This document shows positions 22,301 through 33,730 of a stretch of DNA of 64,000 nt, piece by piece. The translations under genes were made by a program, and so were the position numbers. Source of the stretch: Triticum aestivum (Eukaryota > Streptophyta > Magnoliopsida > Poales > Poaceae); assembly GCF_018294505.1 (NCBI RefSeq), contig NC_057812.1, forward strand, positions 64,746,494 through 64,810,493. Reading direction: 5' to 3'. How positions within the stretch are numbered: position 1 is the stretch's first letter; each line of letters starts with the position of its first letter. The notes under the pieces are model-generated. The model ran no database searches and had not been told where the DNA came from. It worked only from the letters and a program-made list of their open reading frames with translations.

Positions 22301-23473
22301 TCAAGATGAGCTCAAATGAAAATGATGCAATGAGATGAAATGATGTACTCGTTGAGGCGAACATTTTGATATGCTACACGCGCAAATCGGAGCTACGAAT
22401 GCGGAGATACGACATGATGAAGATTGCAAAAAAATAAGGGGAGAGGGGGAAAGTCAAACCAAGAACTTCTAGATCTGGATTGGAACACTATAGCAGCGCA
22501 GCGTTGTACTGTTCACCAGTTGAACCCGAGGTCGCCGGCGAGGTACCGGACTCCGGCGACGTGGTGAGGGCGCGGGGGAGGCCGGATCTGCCCGGATCCG
22601 GCCCGGGACGGCGCGGCGGTGAGGTAGAGGAGGACGGGCGGCGGAGGCGGCGTCGAGGCGGCGCGGCGACTCGCCAGCGTTGATCGGTGGCGCGGCGGAG
22701 CTGGATGGAGTCGGCGGCGAGGAAGAAGCAGGCGGGCAGCGACGGACAGATCTGGGCCGCGTGGGCGCCGAGCGGGCTCGGCGGGCCGCGGGCGCGAGGT
22801 GGCGGCGCCTGCCACGTCGCGCGCTACGAGTGGCGGCGGCGGTCTTTCCGGCGGACTTCAGACATGTCTGGCGGCGCGCGAGGTAGAAAGCTAGGGTTTG
22901 GAAGGAGGGGATCCGGGATTTTCGAGAGGGGCTCTATATATAGGCATAGAGGGAGCTAGGAAGCTCCAAATGGAGTGCGGTTTGCGGTGACGTGATCGTG
23001 ATCGAACGCTCTAGACGATGGGAGAGTTTTTGGTGGTTTTTGGGCCAAATTTGAAGGGTGTTGGGCTGCAACACAAACGAGGCCTTCTCGGTCCCTCGGT
23101 TAACTGTTGGAGTATCAAACGAAGTCCAAATGGCACGAAACTTGACAGGCGGTCTACCGGTAGTAAACCAAGGCCGCATCACAAGTCTCGGTCCAATCCG
23201 TAAATGTTTAACCCCCACACATGAAAAGAGGTAGAAAGGACCACCGGAGGAGATAGGAGCGCCGGAATGCAAAACGGCCAACGGGGAAAATGCTCGGATG
23301 CATGAGACGAACACGTATGCAAATGCAATGCACATGATGACATGATATGAGATGCATGACAGAGACAACAACACACGGAGACAAAAACCCGAACCCGAGG
23401 AAAATAAAATAACTTAGGCCGGAAACGGAAGAGTTGGAGTACAGATAAGGTAAATTACATCCGGGGTGTTACA
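19381..23473 (-). repeat. Gypsy LTR 2 (complete, 4,093 bp)
   Basis: It starts TGTAACGCCCTCGATGCGG on the plus strand and ends GGGGTGTTACA, so it has the TG...CA ends and the TGTAAC/GTTACA inverted repeat. A purine-rich GTGGTGGAGTGT lies next to it in the right internal region (minus strand), as expected of a polypurine tract before a 3' LTR. A TATA-like CTATATATAG at about 22933 precedes a GC-rich leader. This is the only complete LTR of the array. Confidence 0.88.
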
Positions 23474-23509
23474 ACACTCCACCACTACGAAAGGATCTCG
23501 TCTCGAGAT

Positions 23510-24556
23510 CTAGGACTGGAAAAACACCGGGTACTCAGAACGGAGGTGATCCTCGCGTTCGCAGGTGGCTTCACGGTCGGAATGGTGTGACCACTTGACT
23601 TTGAGGAATTTGATTGACTTATTGCAAGTCTTGCGTTCAGTCTCTTCAAGAATAGCAACTGGGTGCTCACGATAAGAAAGGTCTTCTTGGAGATCAATGT
23701 CTTCGAAGTTGATGGTGCGGTCACGGGTCTTGAAGCACTTGTGGAGCTGAGAGACATGGAACATGTCGTGCACATTTGCAAAGTTGGAAGGAAGCTCGAG
23801 TTGATAGGCGAGATCGCCTCTATTTCTGACGATCTTGAAAGGGCGCACGTATCTAGGGGCAAGCTTCCCTTTGATACCGAAGTGACGAGTACCTTTCATT
23901 TGAGAGACGCGGAGGTAAACATGGTCTCCGATCTCGAAAGCCAAATCACGATGCTTACTATCATAGTAGCTCTTATGGCACGATTGCGCTGCTTTGAGGT
24001 TATCACGAATGACTTTGCACATTTCCTCTGCCTCTGTGATCAAGTCATTTCCAAGAAGTTGACATTCACCGGTCTCTGACCAGTTAAAAGGAGTACGACC
24101 CTTCCTGCCATAGAGAATTTCAAATGGGGCCTTGCCCGAACTCGCTTGAAAGCTGTTGTTGTAGGAGAACTCGGCATATGGAAGACAATCTTCCCACTTC
24201 ATACCGAAGGAAATAAAGCAAGCCCTGAGCATATCTTCGAGAATTTGATTGACACGCTCGACTTGACCACTAGTTTGAGGATGAAACGTTGTGCTGAAAC
24301 GGATGTTGGTGCCCATGGCCTTCTGAAAAGAATCCCAAAACTTGGAGGTAAAGATGCTGCCACGGTCTGAAGAGATCAACTGTGGAATGTCGTGCAGAGA
24401 GACAATCCGAGAGGTATAAAGCTCCGCCAATTGAGCTGCAGTGATAGACTCTTTGATAGGCAGAAAGTGAGCCAATTTAGTGAGTTTGTCGATGACAACG
24501 AATATAGCATCATTGCCACGCTTGGACTTTGAGTTGGTAGGAAGAGAACTTGACAA
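23510..24556 (-). pseudogene. Gypsy integrase fragment with chromodomain-like end, right internal copy
   Basis: The 348-codon frame has no stop: KRGNDAIFVVIDKLTKLAHF, LISSDRGSIFTSKFW (Asp retained), SGQVERVNQILEDML, the GPY-like LAPRYVRPFKIV, DMFHVSQLHKCF, then EHPVAILEETERKT, KWSHHSDREATCERE and SEYPVFFQS. The end resembles a chromovirus chromodomain; the Cys in EATCERE stands where Trp is usual. The zinc-binding N-terminus and the first part of the catalytic core are missing, removed by the gag-integrase deletion. It has no start of its own. An intact-looking fragment but not an expressible protein. Confidence 0.8.
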
Positions 24557-24848
24557 AGTCCTCAGGCCTGACGTTACTGCACTCTAAATGCTTGCATATG
24601 TCCACGAGCGAATCATCAGCGTCTGTTGCCTCAACACAATTGCTGAAGGTCTTTGGCTGGTTAGCAAGGAACTGGTTGAGTGTAGCAAACTGATTCTGAT
24701 TGTTGCCATGACCCTGGTTCCCTTGGTTGCGCTCTTGAAGAAGTTGCATGATCAGCTGTGTGTTTGCATTGGTAGCGGCCATCACAGCTTGCCATGCCTC
24801 CGGAGGTGGAGGTGGTGGTGGCGGATTAGGTGGTGGTGGAGGAGCCAT
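24510..24848 (-). pseudogene. Gypsy gag N-terminus, right internal copy
   Basis: It starts MAPPPPPNPPPPPPPPEAWQ and otherwise follows the left copy (MAATNANTQLIMQL, ECSNVRPEDFVKF), with a shorter proline run. It ends at the same junction into integrase as the left copy, which shows that the deletion is older than the duplication or spread with the element. Confidence 0.8.
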
Positions 24849-25751
24849 CCTGAAGAGGTTGACATCCGTTAGCACATTGACAGACAAATATTGAAGCTGA
24901 ATCAAACGAGTTGAAATTGCAACATATAGTCTTCACATCCGAACCAAATGAACGAATGCATTCCAATCGAAATGGTCACATATCCATAAATTGAGAAGCC
25001 ACTTAGAATTGAGGTAGAAGAAAAACAACGAGGTACGGAACAAGAACAAATACTTGGTGAGGATTACCCAATCCCAAACCAAATATCTGTAGAAGAAGAA
25101 TTAGAGCTACAAGAATTCCTACCTATGAAACTCCTGAACCTTTCCGGTTATGCAATCAGGTGTTGGGGATACAGGGGAAGCATAATATCTCACCCAAATC
25201 TAGCAAATCCTACATCCAACTGTATCCATCCTTCAACACATAACCGAGAAAAACTTCGGAAATCGTCTACCTCAACCTTCGAAAAGCATCCGTTATACAA
25301 GTTATGGCAATACTCCCGAACTCCCGCCCCAGTACTGGGTGGCGTCGAGGTTATCTCACCAACAACTGCATAAAAGAGATTTTCGATGTCAGCGAAACTC
25401 AGGTATTCCAGAATCTCAACGATAAAATTGTGACGACAACACCTCAAAGCTCAACTCCCCGGGACACTGCCACAACCCCTAAATGACATGAGGCACCAAG
25501 AACAATGTTCTCGTCACAAATCGATCGAAACAATTCCAAGATACCCACGTGATCCTAAAATTTTAGTGAAATTTGAGAAGAGAAGAGTCAAAACTCTACG
25601 TCAGGATGCCTTACCAGAGCGATGAAGGGACTGGGGAGTAAAAAGAATTCCTAAAGTCTCCGATATATATAATCCTAAATGACTCAAAACATTTTTCTTG
25701 ACTCAACAATGCCAACGATTCGATCAAGCAGGGGGCTCCTAAGGTCGAGGA

Positions 25752-25769
25752 AGGCTCTGATTACCAACT
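25752..25769 (-). other. Primer binding site, right internal copy
   Basis: AGTTGGTAATCAGAGCC follows the LTR 3 border on the minus strand. It has the same one-base departure from the tRNA-iMet complement as the left copy. Confidence 0.75.
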
Positions 25770-28700
25770 TGTAACGCCCTCGATGCGGCTATATCTCCTA
25801 CGTGTCGAAGCACGACTTAGAGGCATAACCGAATTGAATGCAATGCCACAAGTAAGGTAATCTTCACAACAACCCATGTAAATAGATAAAAGGGGTAAAG
25901 GTACATAGTTGGCTTACACTCGCCACATCACACAAATAGATGAATAACATTACAATCATCCAATACACTCATGGTCCGACTACGGTACCAAAATAAAAGA
26001 TCAACCCCCACATGCGACACGGTCCCCGATCGCCCCAACTGGGCACCACTACTGATCATCTGGGAAAGACACATAGTAACAGCAAGAGTCGTCATCGAAC
26101 TCCCACTTGAGCTCAAGCGCATCGTCTGGAACGGTATCATCGGTCCCCGCATCTGGTTTGGAAGTAATCTGTGAGTCACGGGGACTCAGCAATCTCGCAT
26201 CCTCGCGATCAAGACTATTTAAGCTTATATGTAAAGGCAAGGTAATATGTGGAGCTGCATCAAGCGACTAGCCTATATGATGGCTATCCTGTTTGCAAAA
26301 GAGAGCGAGAAGAGAAGGCAAAGCACGGACGAATAACTATGATCAAGAAGTGATCCTAGAACAACCTACGTCAAGCATTACTCCAACACCATGTTCACTT
26401 CCCGGACTCCGCCGAGAAGAGACCATCATGGTTACACACGCGATTGATTCATTTTAATTAAGTTAAGTTACATGTTATCTACAACCGGACATTAACAAAT
26501 TCCCATCTGCCCATAACCGCGGGCACGGCTTTCGAAAGTTCAAATCCCTGCAGGGGTGTCCCAACTTAGCCCATCACAAGCTCTCACGGTCAACGAAGGA
26601 TATTCCTTCTCCCGAGACATTCCGATCAGACTCGGCATCTCAGTTTTACAAGACATCCTCGGCAATGGTAAAACAAGTCCAGCAACACCGCCCGAATGTG
26701 CTGACAAATCCCGATAGGAGCTGCACATATCTCGTTCTCCGGGCACACTCAGATAAGATCTCCATACAACTAAAACCAAACCTCGAGTTTCCCCGAGGGG
26801 GCGCTGCACAGGGCTCTAGTTTGGACCAACACTCAGAGGAGCACTGGCCCAGGGGGGTCTAAATAAAGATGACCCTTGGGCTCCGGAAACCCAAGGGAAA
26901 AAGAGGCTAGGTGGCAAATGGTAAAACCAAGGTTGGGCATTGCTGCAGGAGTTTTATTCAAGGCGAACTGTCAAGGGGTTCCCATTATAACCCAACCGCG
27001 TAAGGAACGCAAAATCCGGGAACATAACACCGATATGACGGAAACTAGGGCGGCAAGAGTGGAACAAAACACTAGGCAAAAGGACGAGCCTTCCACCCTT
27101 TACCAAGTATATAGGTGCATTAAGATAAACAAGATAATATGGTGATATCCCAACAATAAACAATGTTCCAACAAGGAACGATCTCCAATCTTCACCTACA
27201 ACTAGCAACGCTATAAGAGGGGCTGAGCAAAGCGGTAACATAGCCAATGAACGGTTTGCTAGGACATGGTGGGTTAGAGGTTTGACATGGAAATTTGGGA
27301 GGCATGATAATCAAGTGGTAGGTATCGTAGCATAGGCATAGCAAAGGAGCGGGCATCTAGCAAGCAAAGATAGAAGTGATTTCGAGGGTATGATCATCTT
27401 GCCTGCAAAGTTGTCAGAGTTGACTTGATCCTCGTAAGCAAACTCAACGGGCTCCTCGTTCGCGAACTCGTCTCTCGGATCTACCCAAACAAGACAAACA
27501 AGCAAAAGGAACACAATCAACCATGTGCAATGCTCAAACAACATGATGCAAACATGGTATGCTATGCGGGACGCGATATGCGATGCATATGCAAGATTTG
27601 ACAAGGAATGATTGAACCTGGCCTCAACATGGAAATCCAAGAGGAAAGGTGAGGTAATTTCGGTTGAAATCGATATAAAGATCACCGGAATCGGATGCAC
27701 GGCTTGGAAATGGCAAGCAAAACAAATATGGCACCGGTCTGCGATAATCAGCAAGTGACCAACTCAATGCATCAAGATAAATATGCTAAAGCACTCAAAC
27801 ATGACAACAAAATACATGTCAGGGATCCATTCATGATGCTTGACAAAAGATGAACATTGAGCTACGGCTAGTTCATCCATTAACAGGTTCAAACAAGCAT
27901 GGCAAAAATGCAAATGATAACAGGTTTCAGACTTAGTGAAATTAACACAAGTCTAGAATTTATCATCAGGAAGCACACTTTAGAGCATGAAAACTACATG
28001 CTACAGGAATTTAACATGGCAAAGCAAGACATGACATGAAGCTACTCAAAGCACTTAACAAAAGTCACTTAGTGACCTTGAGCCAAAAGGGATCAGAAAA
28101 GACAATTTCAAGCATGTGAACAGGGCAAAAACATAAACAGATCTCAGACTTTGTGAAAAACTGGAGCATGCAAAACAGTTAACGAGTAGGCATGTTTACG
28201 AGCTCGATGCACTCACTACAGAGAATGGCATGACAAACAAAGTATACACACATCAAGAATACATATCATAGAAGCTGGACATGGCAAGAACAACAACATA
28301 GCATGCACGGATCAATAGCAACATCCTCGGCAAAATCGCTAACAAGTCAACAATCTGCCAGGATTCACGATATAGCAAAAGTAGAGCTCGATTGACTCAA
28401 GCTAGGGTGCTTCATAAATGCAAACAAAGACATGGATGGATAGAGCACCACAATGTTAACAAAACATCCTTACTGATCAATCTCAAAAGATGCACGGATC
28501 ACTAGGAAACAACATGAACATATGGCATACCGACAAAAACAGAACAAGGACTTAGTGAAATTCTAAGTCCCTGAAATCAGCATTACCGATTACGCTACTT
28601 TGCAAGCTTGTGCTAGTCACCACACATATCAAAAAAATACATGGTAAGCACCTCTGTAAAGATGGCATGGCATATAACAAAACTCATGTAGAGCTCAGGA

Positions 28701-29098
28701 GCATATCATGCACACATTAATCATGGCAAAAATGACAAATATCTATTTGATGAAACAGATCTGGCAAATTTATCACATAGCCCTCTTCCAACAGCGTTTC
28801 GGGCATCAAGATGAGCTCAAATGAAAATGATGCAATGAGATGAAATGATTTACTCATTGAGACGAACATTTTGATATGCTACACGCGCAAATCGGAGCTA
28901 CAGATGCGGAGATACGACATGATGAAGACTGCAAAAAAATAAGGGGAGAGGGGGAAAGTCAACCCTAGAACTCCCAGATCTGGATCGGAACACTGTAGCA
29001 GCGCAGCGCGGTACTGTTCACCGGTTGAACCCGAGGTCGCCGGCGAGGTACCGGACTCTGGCGAAGTGGTGAGGGCGCGGGGGAGGCCGGAGGAGGCC
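25770..29098 (-). repeat. Gypsy LTR 3 (5' LTR, truncated)
   Basis: It starts TGTAACGCCCTCGATGCGG and follows LTR 2 until GGGGGAGGCCGGAGGAGGCC, where similarity stops at about 29098. Compared with LTR 2 it has a 70-bp insertion near 26550 (or LTR 2 a deletion), and a few bases are missing near 27640. The remaining third of the LTR is gone. Confidence 0.85.
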
Positions 29099-29738
29099 GG
29101 GTCGGTCCGTGGCCCACTGTTAGCGGTGCGGCTGGAAGTAGATGACGGCCACCATTGCCCTGCCGTCGGGCGTGGGCACCGGGATGGCCTTGTGGATCAG
29201 GGTGTCCTTGTGGTGGATCAGGGCGTTTGAGGTGGACACTGAGACCGGCAGGTGTACTCTCGACGCGGTCGGCGAGGGGGAGCGCCGCGACGGGGGGCAG
29301 AAGTGCGCTCCCATCAGGGCCCCTCCTGCTGCCGTGCACAACGAAGAGGAACGGAGAGTGGAGGCGCCGGCGGCAGCCGTGGAGGGCGCTAGGCGCCAAG
29401 GTGCCTACAGGGGGGCCGGGGAGGGCGGATGCGGAGAAGAGGCCGAGAGGGCCGGAGGTAGAGGGGGAGCCAGAGCCAGGGCAGGGGAGGGAGACGCCGA
29501 AAGAGCCGACGGGAGGGGAGGGGCAGCCGTCGGTGCGATGAAGAGGATAAGATAGAAGAAAGGAGAGCGAAGGGAATTTTCACGAAATGCAGGGATTAGT
29601 TTGCAAAACCAAAACATTTTCTCAGATCCACTCAGATAGGGACTGCGGGTTCATTTACCAAAAAGCACAAGGACCTTTATGCAAACTTGCTGCGACGGTG
29701 AACCCGGAGACTCAATCCGTGCTTTATTATTAGGGAGA
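29099..29738 (-). mobile_element. Helitron-like fragment with captured gene piece
   Basis: The minus strand starts TCTCCCTAATAATAAAGC at 29738 after an A, as a Helitron 5' end should. It runs left through a transcribed-looking leader (29590-29380, Pro/Leu-rich in all frames) to a captured segment, where minus-strand frames read HLPVSVSTSNALIHHKD and PDGRAMVAVIYFQPHR. I do not recognise the source gene. No 3' hairpin or CTRR end occurs at 29099, so the fragment is truncated where it meets gypsy LTR 3. Confidence 0.5.
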
Positions 29739-29760
29739 TATATATATATTGAGTCTCCGG

Positions 29761-30229
29761 GTTCACCTTCACAATACGTTTTTTCTCGTGAATTTACGCT
29801 TTCAGTTTGAATTTACACATATACGCAAGGTGGTACTAATTCGATTCGGGGAACCACGTCGCAAAATTTTCGTTCATCGTCACAATACGTTTTTTCTCGT
29901 GAATTTACGCTTTCAGTTTGAATTTACACATATACGCGAGGTGGTACTAATTCGATTCGGGGAACCACGTCGCCCTAATAATAAAGCACAGATTGAGTCT
30001 TCGGGTTCACCGTCACAATACGTTTTTTCTCGTGAATTTACGCTTTCAGTTTGAATTTACACATATACGCGAGGTGGTACTAATTCGATTCGGGGAACCA
30101 CGTCGCAAATTTTCGTTCACCGTCACAATACGTTTTTTGTCGTGAATTTACGCATTCAGTTTGAATTTACACATATACTCGAGGTGGTACTAATTCGATT
30201 TAGGGAACCACGTCGCAAAATTTTCGTAG
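29761..30229 (+). repeat. Four tandem copies of a roughly 110-bp unit
   Basis: Each copy contains CACAATACGTTTTTTCTCG, GAATTTACACATATACGCGA and GGTGGTACTAATTCG. Copies start near 29762, 29872, 30008 and 30118. Copies 2 and 3 are separated by CCCTAATAATAAAGCACAG, a relic of the Helitron-like end. The mirrored right arm (33590-33735) carries only one copy. Confidence 0.8.
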
Positions 30230-31074
30230 TACGCGATCTGTCGTCCAACTACTACCTGGGCCTTGCCCTGAGACCGTCTCACGTGGCTGAAGCATTGCTA
30301 CTTGGGCCTCAGCCCATCCGGCCATCCGCTGCGCAGTGGCCTAAAAATCTGCTAAAAATCTGCCAATCTCCACCGGACGAGGAACGAAGAGAGGGAGGCG
30401 ACGGGAGGCAGTCGAGGCCATTGTTGTGACGACATGCAGGGTCGGTTGGGCGTGTGACGACGGCAGTTCGGTGGCTGATGTACAGTACTGCACGGAGAGT
30501 AGCTGACTCATCGGCGGGGTCCTGCTGCTACAGAGTTGGTCGGGCGTGTGACGGCGGTAGTTTGGAGCTCCATAAGGCGGCGCCATTGCTGTGGTGGGGG
30601 GAGCTATTGCTTCCTGTTCAAGATAGAAAAGAGAGGGTGAGGGGAGAGATGAGACCATGGATAAAAGCTAAGAGAAGCACGGGGCTCAGGCTCCCGTAGG
30701 CTGCACGAGAGGGGCGCCTGAGAGGGAGGCTGCGCTCGGGCGCGTGTGGGATTTCTCGAAGAGATTGTGAATTGACTTAATCCATCTGGATTACTGTAAA
30801 CAGCTGGGCATCAGCCGCCTTGCACGGGCACACACACGTCCACTGCTCGGTCCTACGCATCGCCTATATTATCTTCCTTCAAACCTTATCTCTTCTGGTC
30901 CATTCGTTTCTTATCTACATCATCTCCATAGCACGCGTAGACAAAACAAGTTTACATTTGCTTAGCAACTGCAACATACACGAGCCTTCTTTTCCTTCAA
31001 AATACAAAGCTCAAATTTTGCATATTAAGCTGCACCGGTACTGAGTGTTTTAACAACCAATGCCGAATGAAATA

Positions 31075-31224
31075 CTTCCTCCATTTGTAAATATAAGTCT
31101 TTTTATAGATTTTAATATGGACTACACGGATGTAGACGTAATTTAGAGTGTACATTCACTCATTTTGCTCCGCATGTGGTCCATATTGAAATAGCTAAAA
31201 AAATAAATTTAGAAACAGAGGGAG
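31075..31224. mobile_element. Stowaway-type MITE, left arm copy 1
   Basis: The 150-bp element is flanked by TA on both sides (31073-31074, 31225-31226). It has CTTCCTCCATTTGTAAATAT and complementary ends and the internal TTAGAGTGTACATTCACTC block of the Triticeae Stowaway (Tc1/mariner) family. Confidence 0.88.
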
Positions 31225-31250
31225 TATTACCTAGGCACCGAAGTAAAATA

Positions 31251-31369
31251 CTCCCTCCATTTTCTAAATATAAGTCTTCTTAGAGATTTTAATATGGACT
31301 ACATGTGGATGTATGTAGAAGTAGTTTAGAGTGTAGATTCACCGAGTTTGCTCCACATATAGTCCATAT
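31251..31369. mobile_element. Stowaway-type MITE, left arm copy 2 (truncated)
   Basis: It starts after TA with CTCCCTCCATTTTCTAAATA and has the internal GAGTGTAGATTCACCGAG block. It is cut at 31369 by the break between repeat arm and spacer. Confidence 0.85.
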
Positions 31370-32444
31370 CATATGCCACCCTAGTTGACGATCGCCTCAG
31401 TGCTCACACAATCACAAGGCCTTTGAGTGTGGTCAATCCTAAGTCGTCTCTCTCCGCATAAGATGAGAAATCTGCTTTCCTTTTTCCCGTGCGAGGTTTT
31501 GCCGACCCGTCTATGCGTTGTTATAGATAATTTCTTTCGTGTTAATCTAATTTTACCGAGGTATTCATTTTCAATCCGAGTCTACACCGATACGAAAGAG
31601 AGGCAGATCATGCACTATTGATTAATGTTGCACCATTAATAACATTTTTTAAATGGTTAAGAAGTAAAAAACATAATAGTCAGATTCTACATATTTTTAA
31701 TCGTTCCATATATAATACGGTAAAATTGAAGTTAAAGTTAAAAGATATGACTATTTTGAAAAACATATAATATGGATGCGGGTTACCTGAACCAAATGCC
31801 AATGTGTTTTCCGCAAAGAATAAATAGTTTTTCTGGAGTCAGTAAAACATGCACACTGGTTGATTCGAGGAAACAACAGGTTTTTTTTGCAAATAGTGAA
31901 ACGTTTTCTCTAGAATCACTTAAACGGGGATTGTGGGTTGATTTCAAGAAAAAATAAGGGGGTTTTCTGCAAAACGACACGACGGATGGGCAGAAGCGTT
32001 CCCTACTTTATTAGTAGGTATAGATTTAGTGAGACTTGTATACATCAACTCTTTGGTTGTAAGTTTCAGACATGTCATCACTTGTCGTTCCTCATCTATC
32101 CTCACGTGCCTCGTCGTTGTAGCCGGCTCACCGATACCAACAACCACTATTGTAACCTATTGTCGAAGCAGCCGACATTGTTGCATCCAGCTCGCTACGA
32201 ACCATCACTGGCATGATAATTTGCTAGGATCTGAAGTCTCGATTTTGATTATTGTAGGATGGTAATTTGTTTATGTTAGTTTTATCTTTTAAGAAGCAAG
32301 CAAATTATAGTTTGTACTAAATGATTGACATTCTACATGTATGCACTACAATATCGGCAGGGCAATAATACCCAATACCTCATTTTAATTCGATGCCCAG
32401 GTACTACTTCCTTTGTTTCTAAATATGTCTTTTTAGATATTTCA
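31370..32444 (+). other. Spacer between the inverted-repeat arms
   Basis: About 1.07 kb of AT-rich DNA lies between the arms. I see no gene. It includes a Helitron-like end near 32024 and the outer part of a MITE (32407-32444) that has no counterpart in the left arm. Confidence 0.7.
31700..32024 (-). mobile_element. Helitron-like 5' end fragment in the spacer
   Basis: The minus strand begins TCTATACCTACTAATAAAG at 32024 after an A. The following sequence (TTTTGCAGAAAACCCCC, TCAACCCACAATCCCCG) resembles the 5' part of a non-autonomous element. The left limit is not clear. Confidence 0.4.
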
Positions 32445-32563
32445 ATATGGACTATATGTGGAGCAAACTCGGTGAATCTACACTCTAAACTACTTCTACA
32501 TACATCAACATGTAGTCCATATTAAAATCTCTAAGAAGACTTATATTTAGAAAATGGAGGGAG
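32407..32563. mobile_element. Stowaway-type MITE, right arm copy 2
   Basis: The complete 157-bp element is flanked by TA. Its sequence is the reverse complement of left-arm copy 2 over 32445-32563, so both arms inherited the same insertion. Confidence 0.88.
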
Positions 32564-33730
32564 TATTTTAATTCGGTGCCTAGGTAATACTCCCTCTGTT
32601 TCTAAATTTATTTTTTAGCTATTTCAATATGGACCACATGCGGAGCAAAATGAGTGAATGTACACTCTAAATTACGTTTACATCCGTGTAGTCCACATTA
32701 AAATCTATAAAAAGACTTATATTTAGAAATGGAGGAAGTATTTCATTCGGCATCGGTTGTTAAAATACTCAGTACCGGTGCAGCTTAATATGCAAAATTT
32801 GAGCTTTGTATTTTGAAGGAAAAGAAGGCTCGTGTATGTTGCAGTTGCTAAGCAAATGTAAACTTGTTTAGTCTACGCGTGCTATGGAGATGATGTAGAT
32901 AAGAAACAAATGGACCAGAAGAGATAATGTTTGAAGGAAGATAATATAGGTGATGCGTAGGACCGAGCAGTGGACGTGTGTATGCCCGTGCAAGGCGGCT
33001 GCTGCCCAGCTGTTTACAGTAATCCGGATGGATTAAGTCAATTCACAATCTCTTCGAGAAATCCCACACGCGCCCGAGCACAGCCTCCCTCTCAGGCGCC
33101 CCTCTCATGCAGCCTACGGGAGCCTGAGCCCTGTGCTTGTCTTAGCTTCTATCCATGGTCTCATCACTCCCCTCACCCTCTCTTTTCTATCTTGAATAGG
33201 AAGGAATAGCTCCCCCCACCGCAGCAATGGCGCCGCCTCATGGAGCTTCGAACTACCGCCGTCACACGCCCGACCGACTCTGTAGCAGCAGGACCCCGCC
33301 GATGAGTCAGCTACTCTCCGTGCGGTACTGTGCATCGGCCGCCGAACTGCCGCCGTCACACGCCCAACCGACCCTGCATGTCGTCACAACAATGGCCTCG
33401 ACTGCCTCTCGTCGCCTCCTTCTCTTCGTTCCTCGTCCGGTGGAGATTGGCAGATTTTTAGCAGATTTTTGGGGCACTGCGCAGCGGATGGCCGGACGGG
33501 CTGAGGCCCAAGTAGCAATGCTTCAGCCACGTGAGACGGTCTCAGGGCAAGGCCCAAGTAGTAGTGGGACGACAGATCGCGTACTACGAAAATTTTGCGA
33601 CATGGTTCCCCGAATCGAATTAGTACCACCTCGCGTATATGTGTAAATTCAAACTGAAAGCGTAAATTCACGAGAAAAAACGTGTTGTGGCGGTGAATCC
33701 GGAAACTCAATCCGTGCTTTATTATTAGGG
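32445..33730 (-). repeat. Right arm of large inverted repeat
   Basis: This is the reverse complement of 29973-31369 with scattered substitutions. The outer end reads, on the minus strand, TCTCTCCCTAATAATAAAGC from 33735, a Helitron-like 5' end after an A. Reading frames here are shadows of the repeat and do not suggest a protein. Confidence 0.88.
32590..32738. mobile_element. Stowaway-type MITE, right arm copy 1
   Basis: The 149-bp element is flanked by TA and is the mirror image of 31075-31224. Confidence 0.88.

Larger units (their letters stand above)
14864..29098 (-). mobile_element. Tandem gypsy (chromovirus-like) array: LTR-internal-LTR-internal-LTR
   Basis: Three long related LTR segments alternate with two short internal regions, all on the minus strand. 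The middle LTR (19381-23473) serves as 5' LTR of the left internal region and 3' LTR of the right one. Both internal regions carry a tRNA-Met-type primer site, a short gag start and an integrase end, and lack protease, RT and RNase H. The outer LTRs are truncated, on the left by CACTA A and on the right at 29098 by a Helitron-like fragment. Such shared-LTR arrays arise by unequal recombination between elements. I do not assign a family name. Confidence 0.85.
29973..31369 (+). repeat. Left arm of large inverted repeat
   Basis: This arm pairs with 32445-33730 over about 1.3 kb with high identity. Examples are TAGTACGCGATCTGTCGTCC here against the complement at 33583-33602, and CAGCTGGGCATCAGCCGCC against its complement near 32990. 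It contains no supportable gene; its frames are unrelated to known proteins. It ends inside a Stowaway MITE. Confidence 0.88.
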
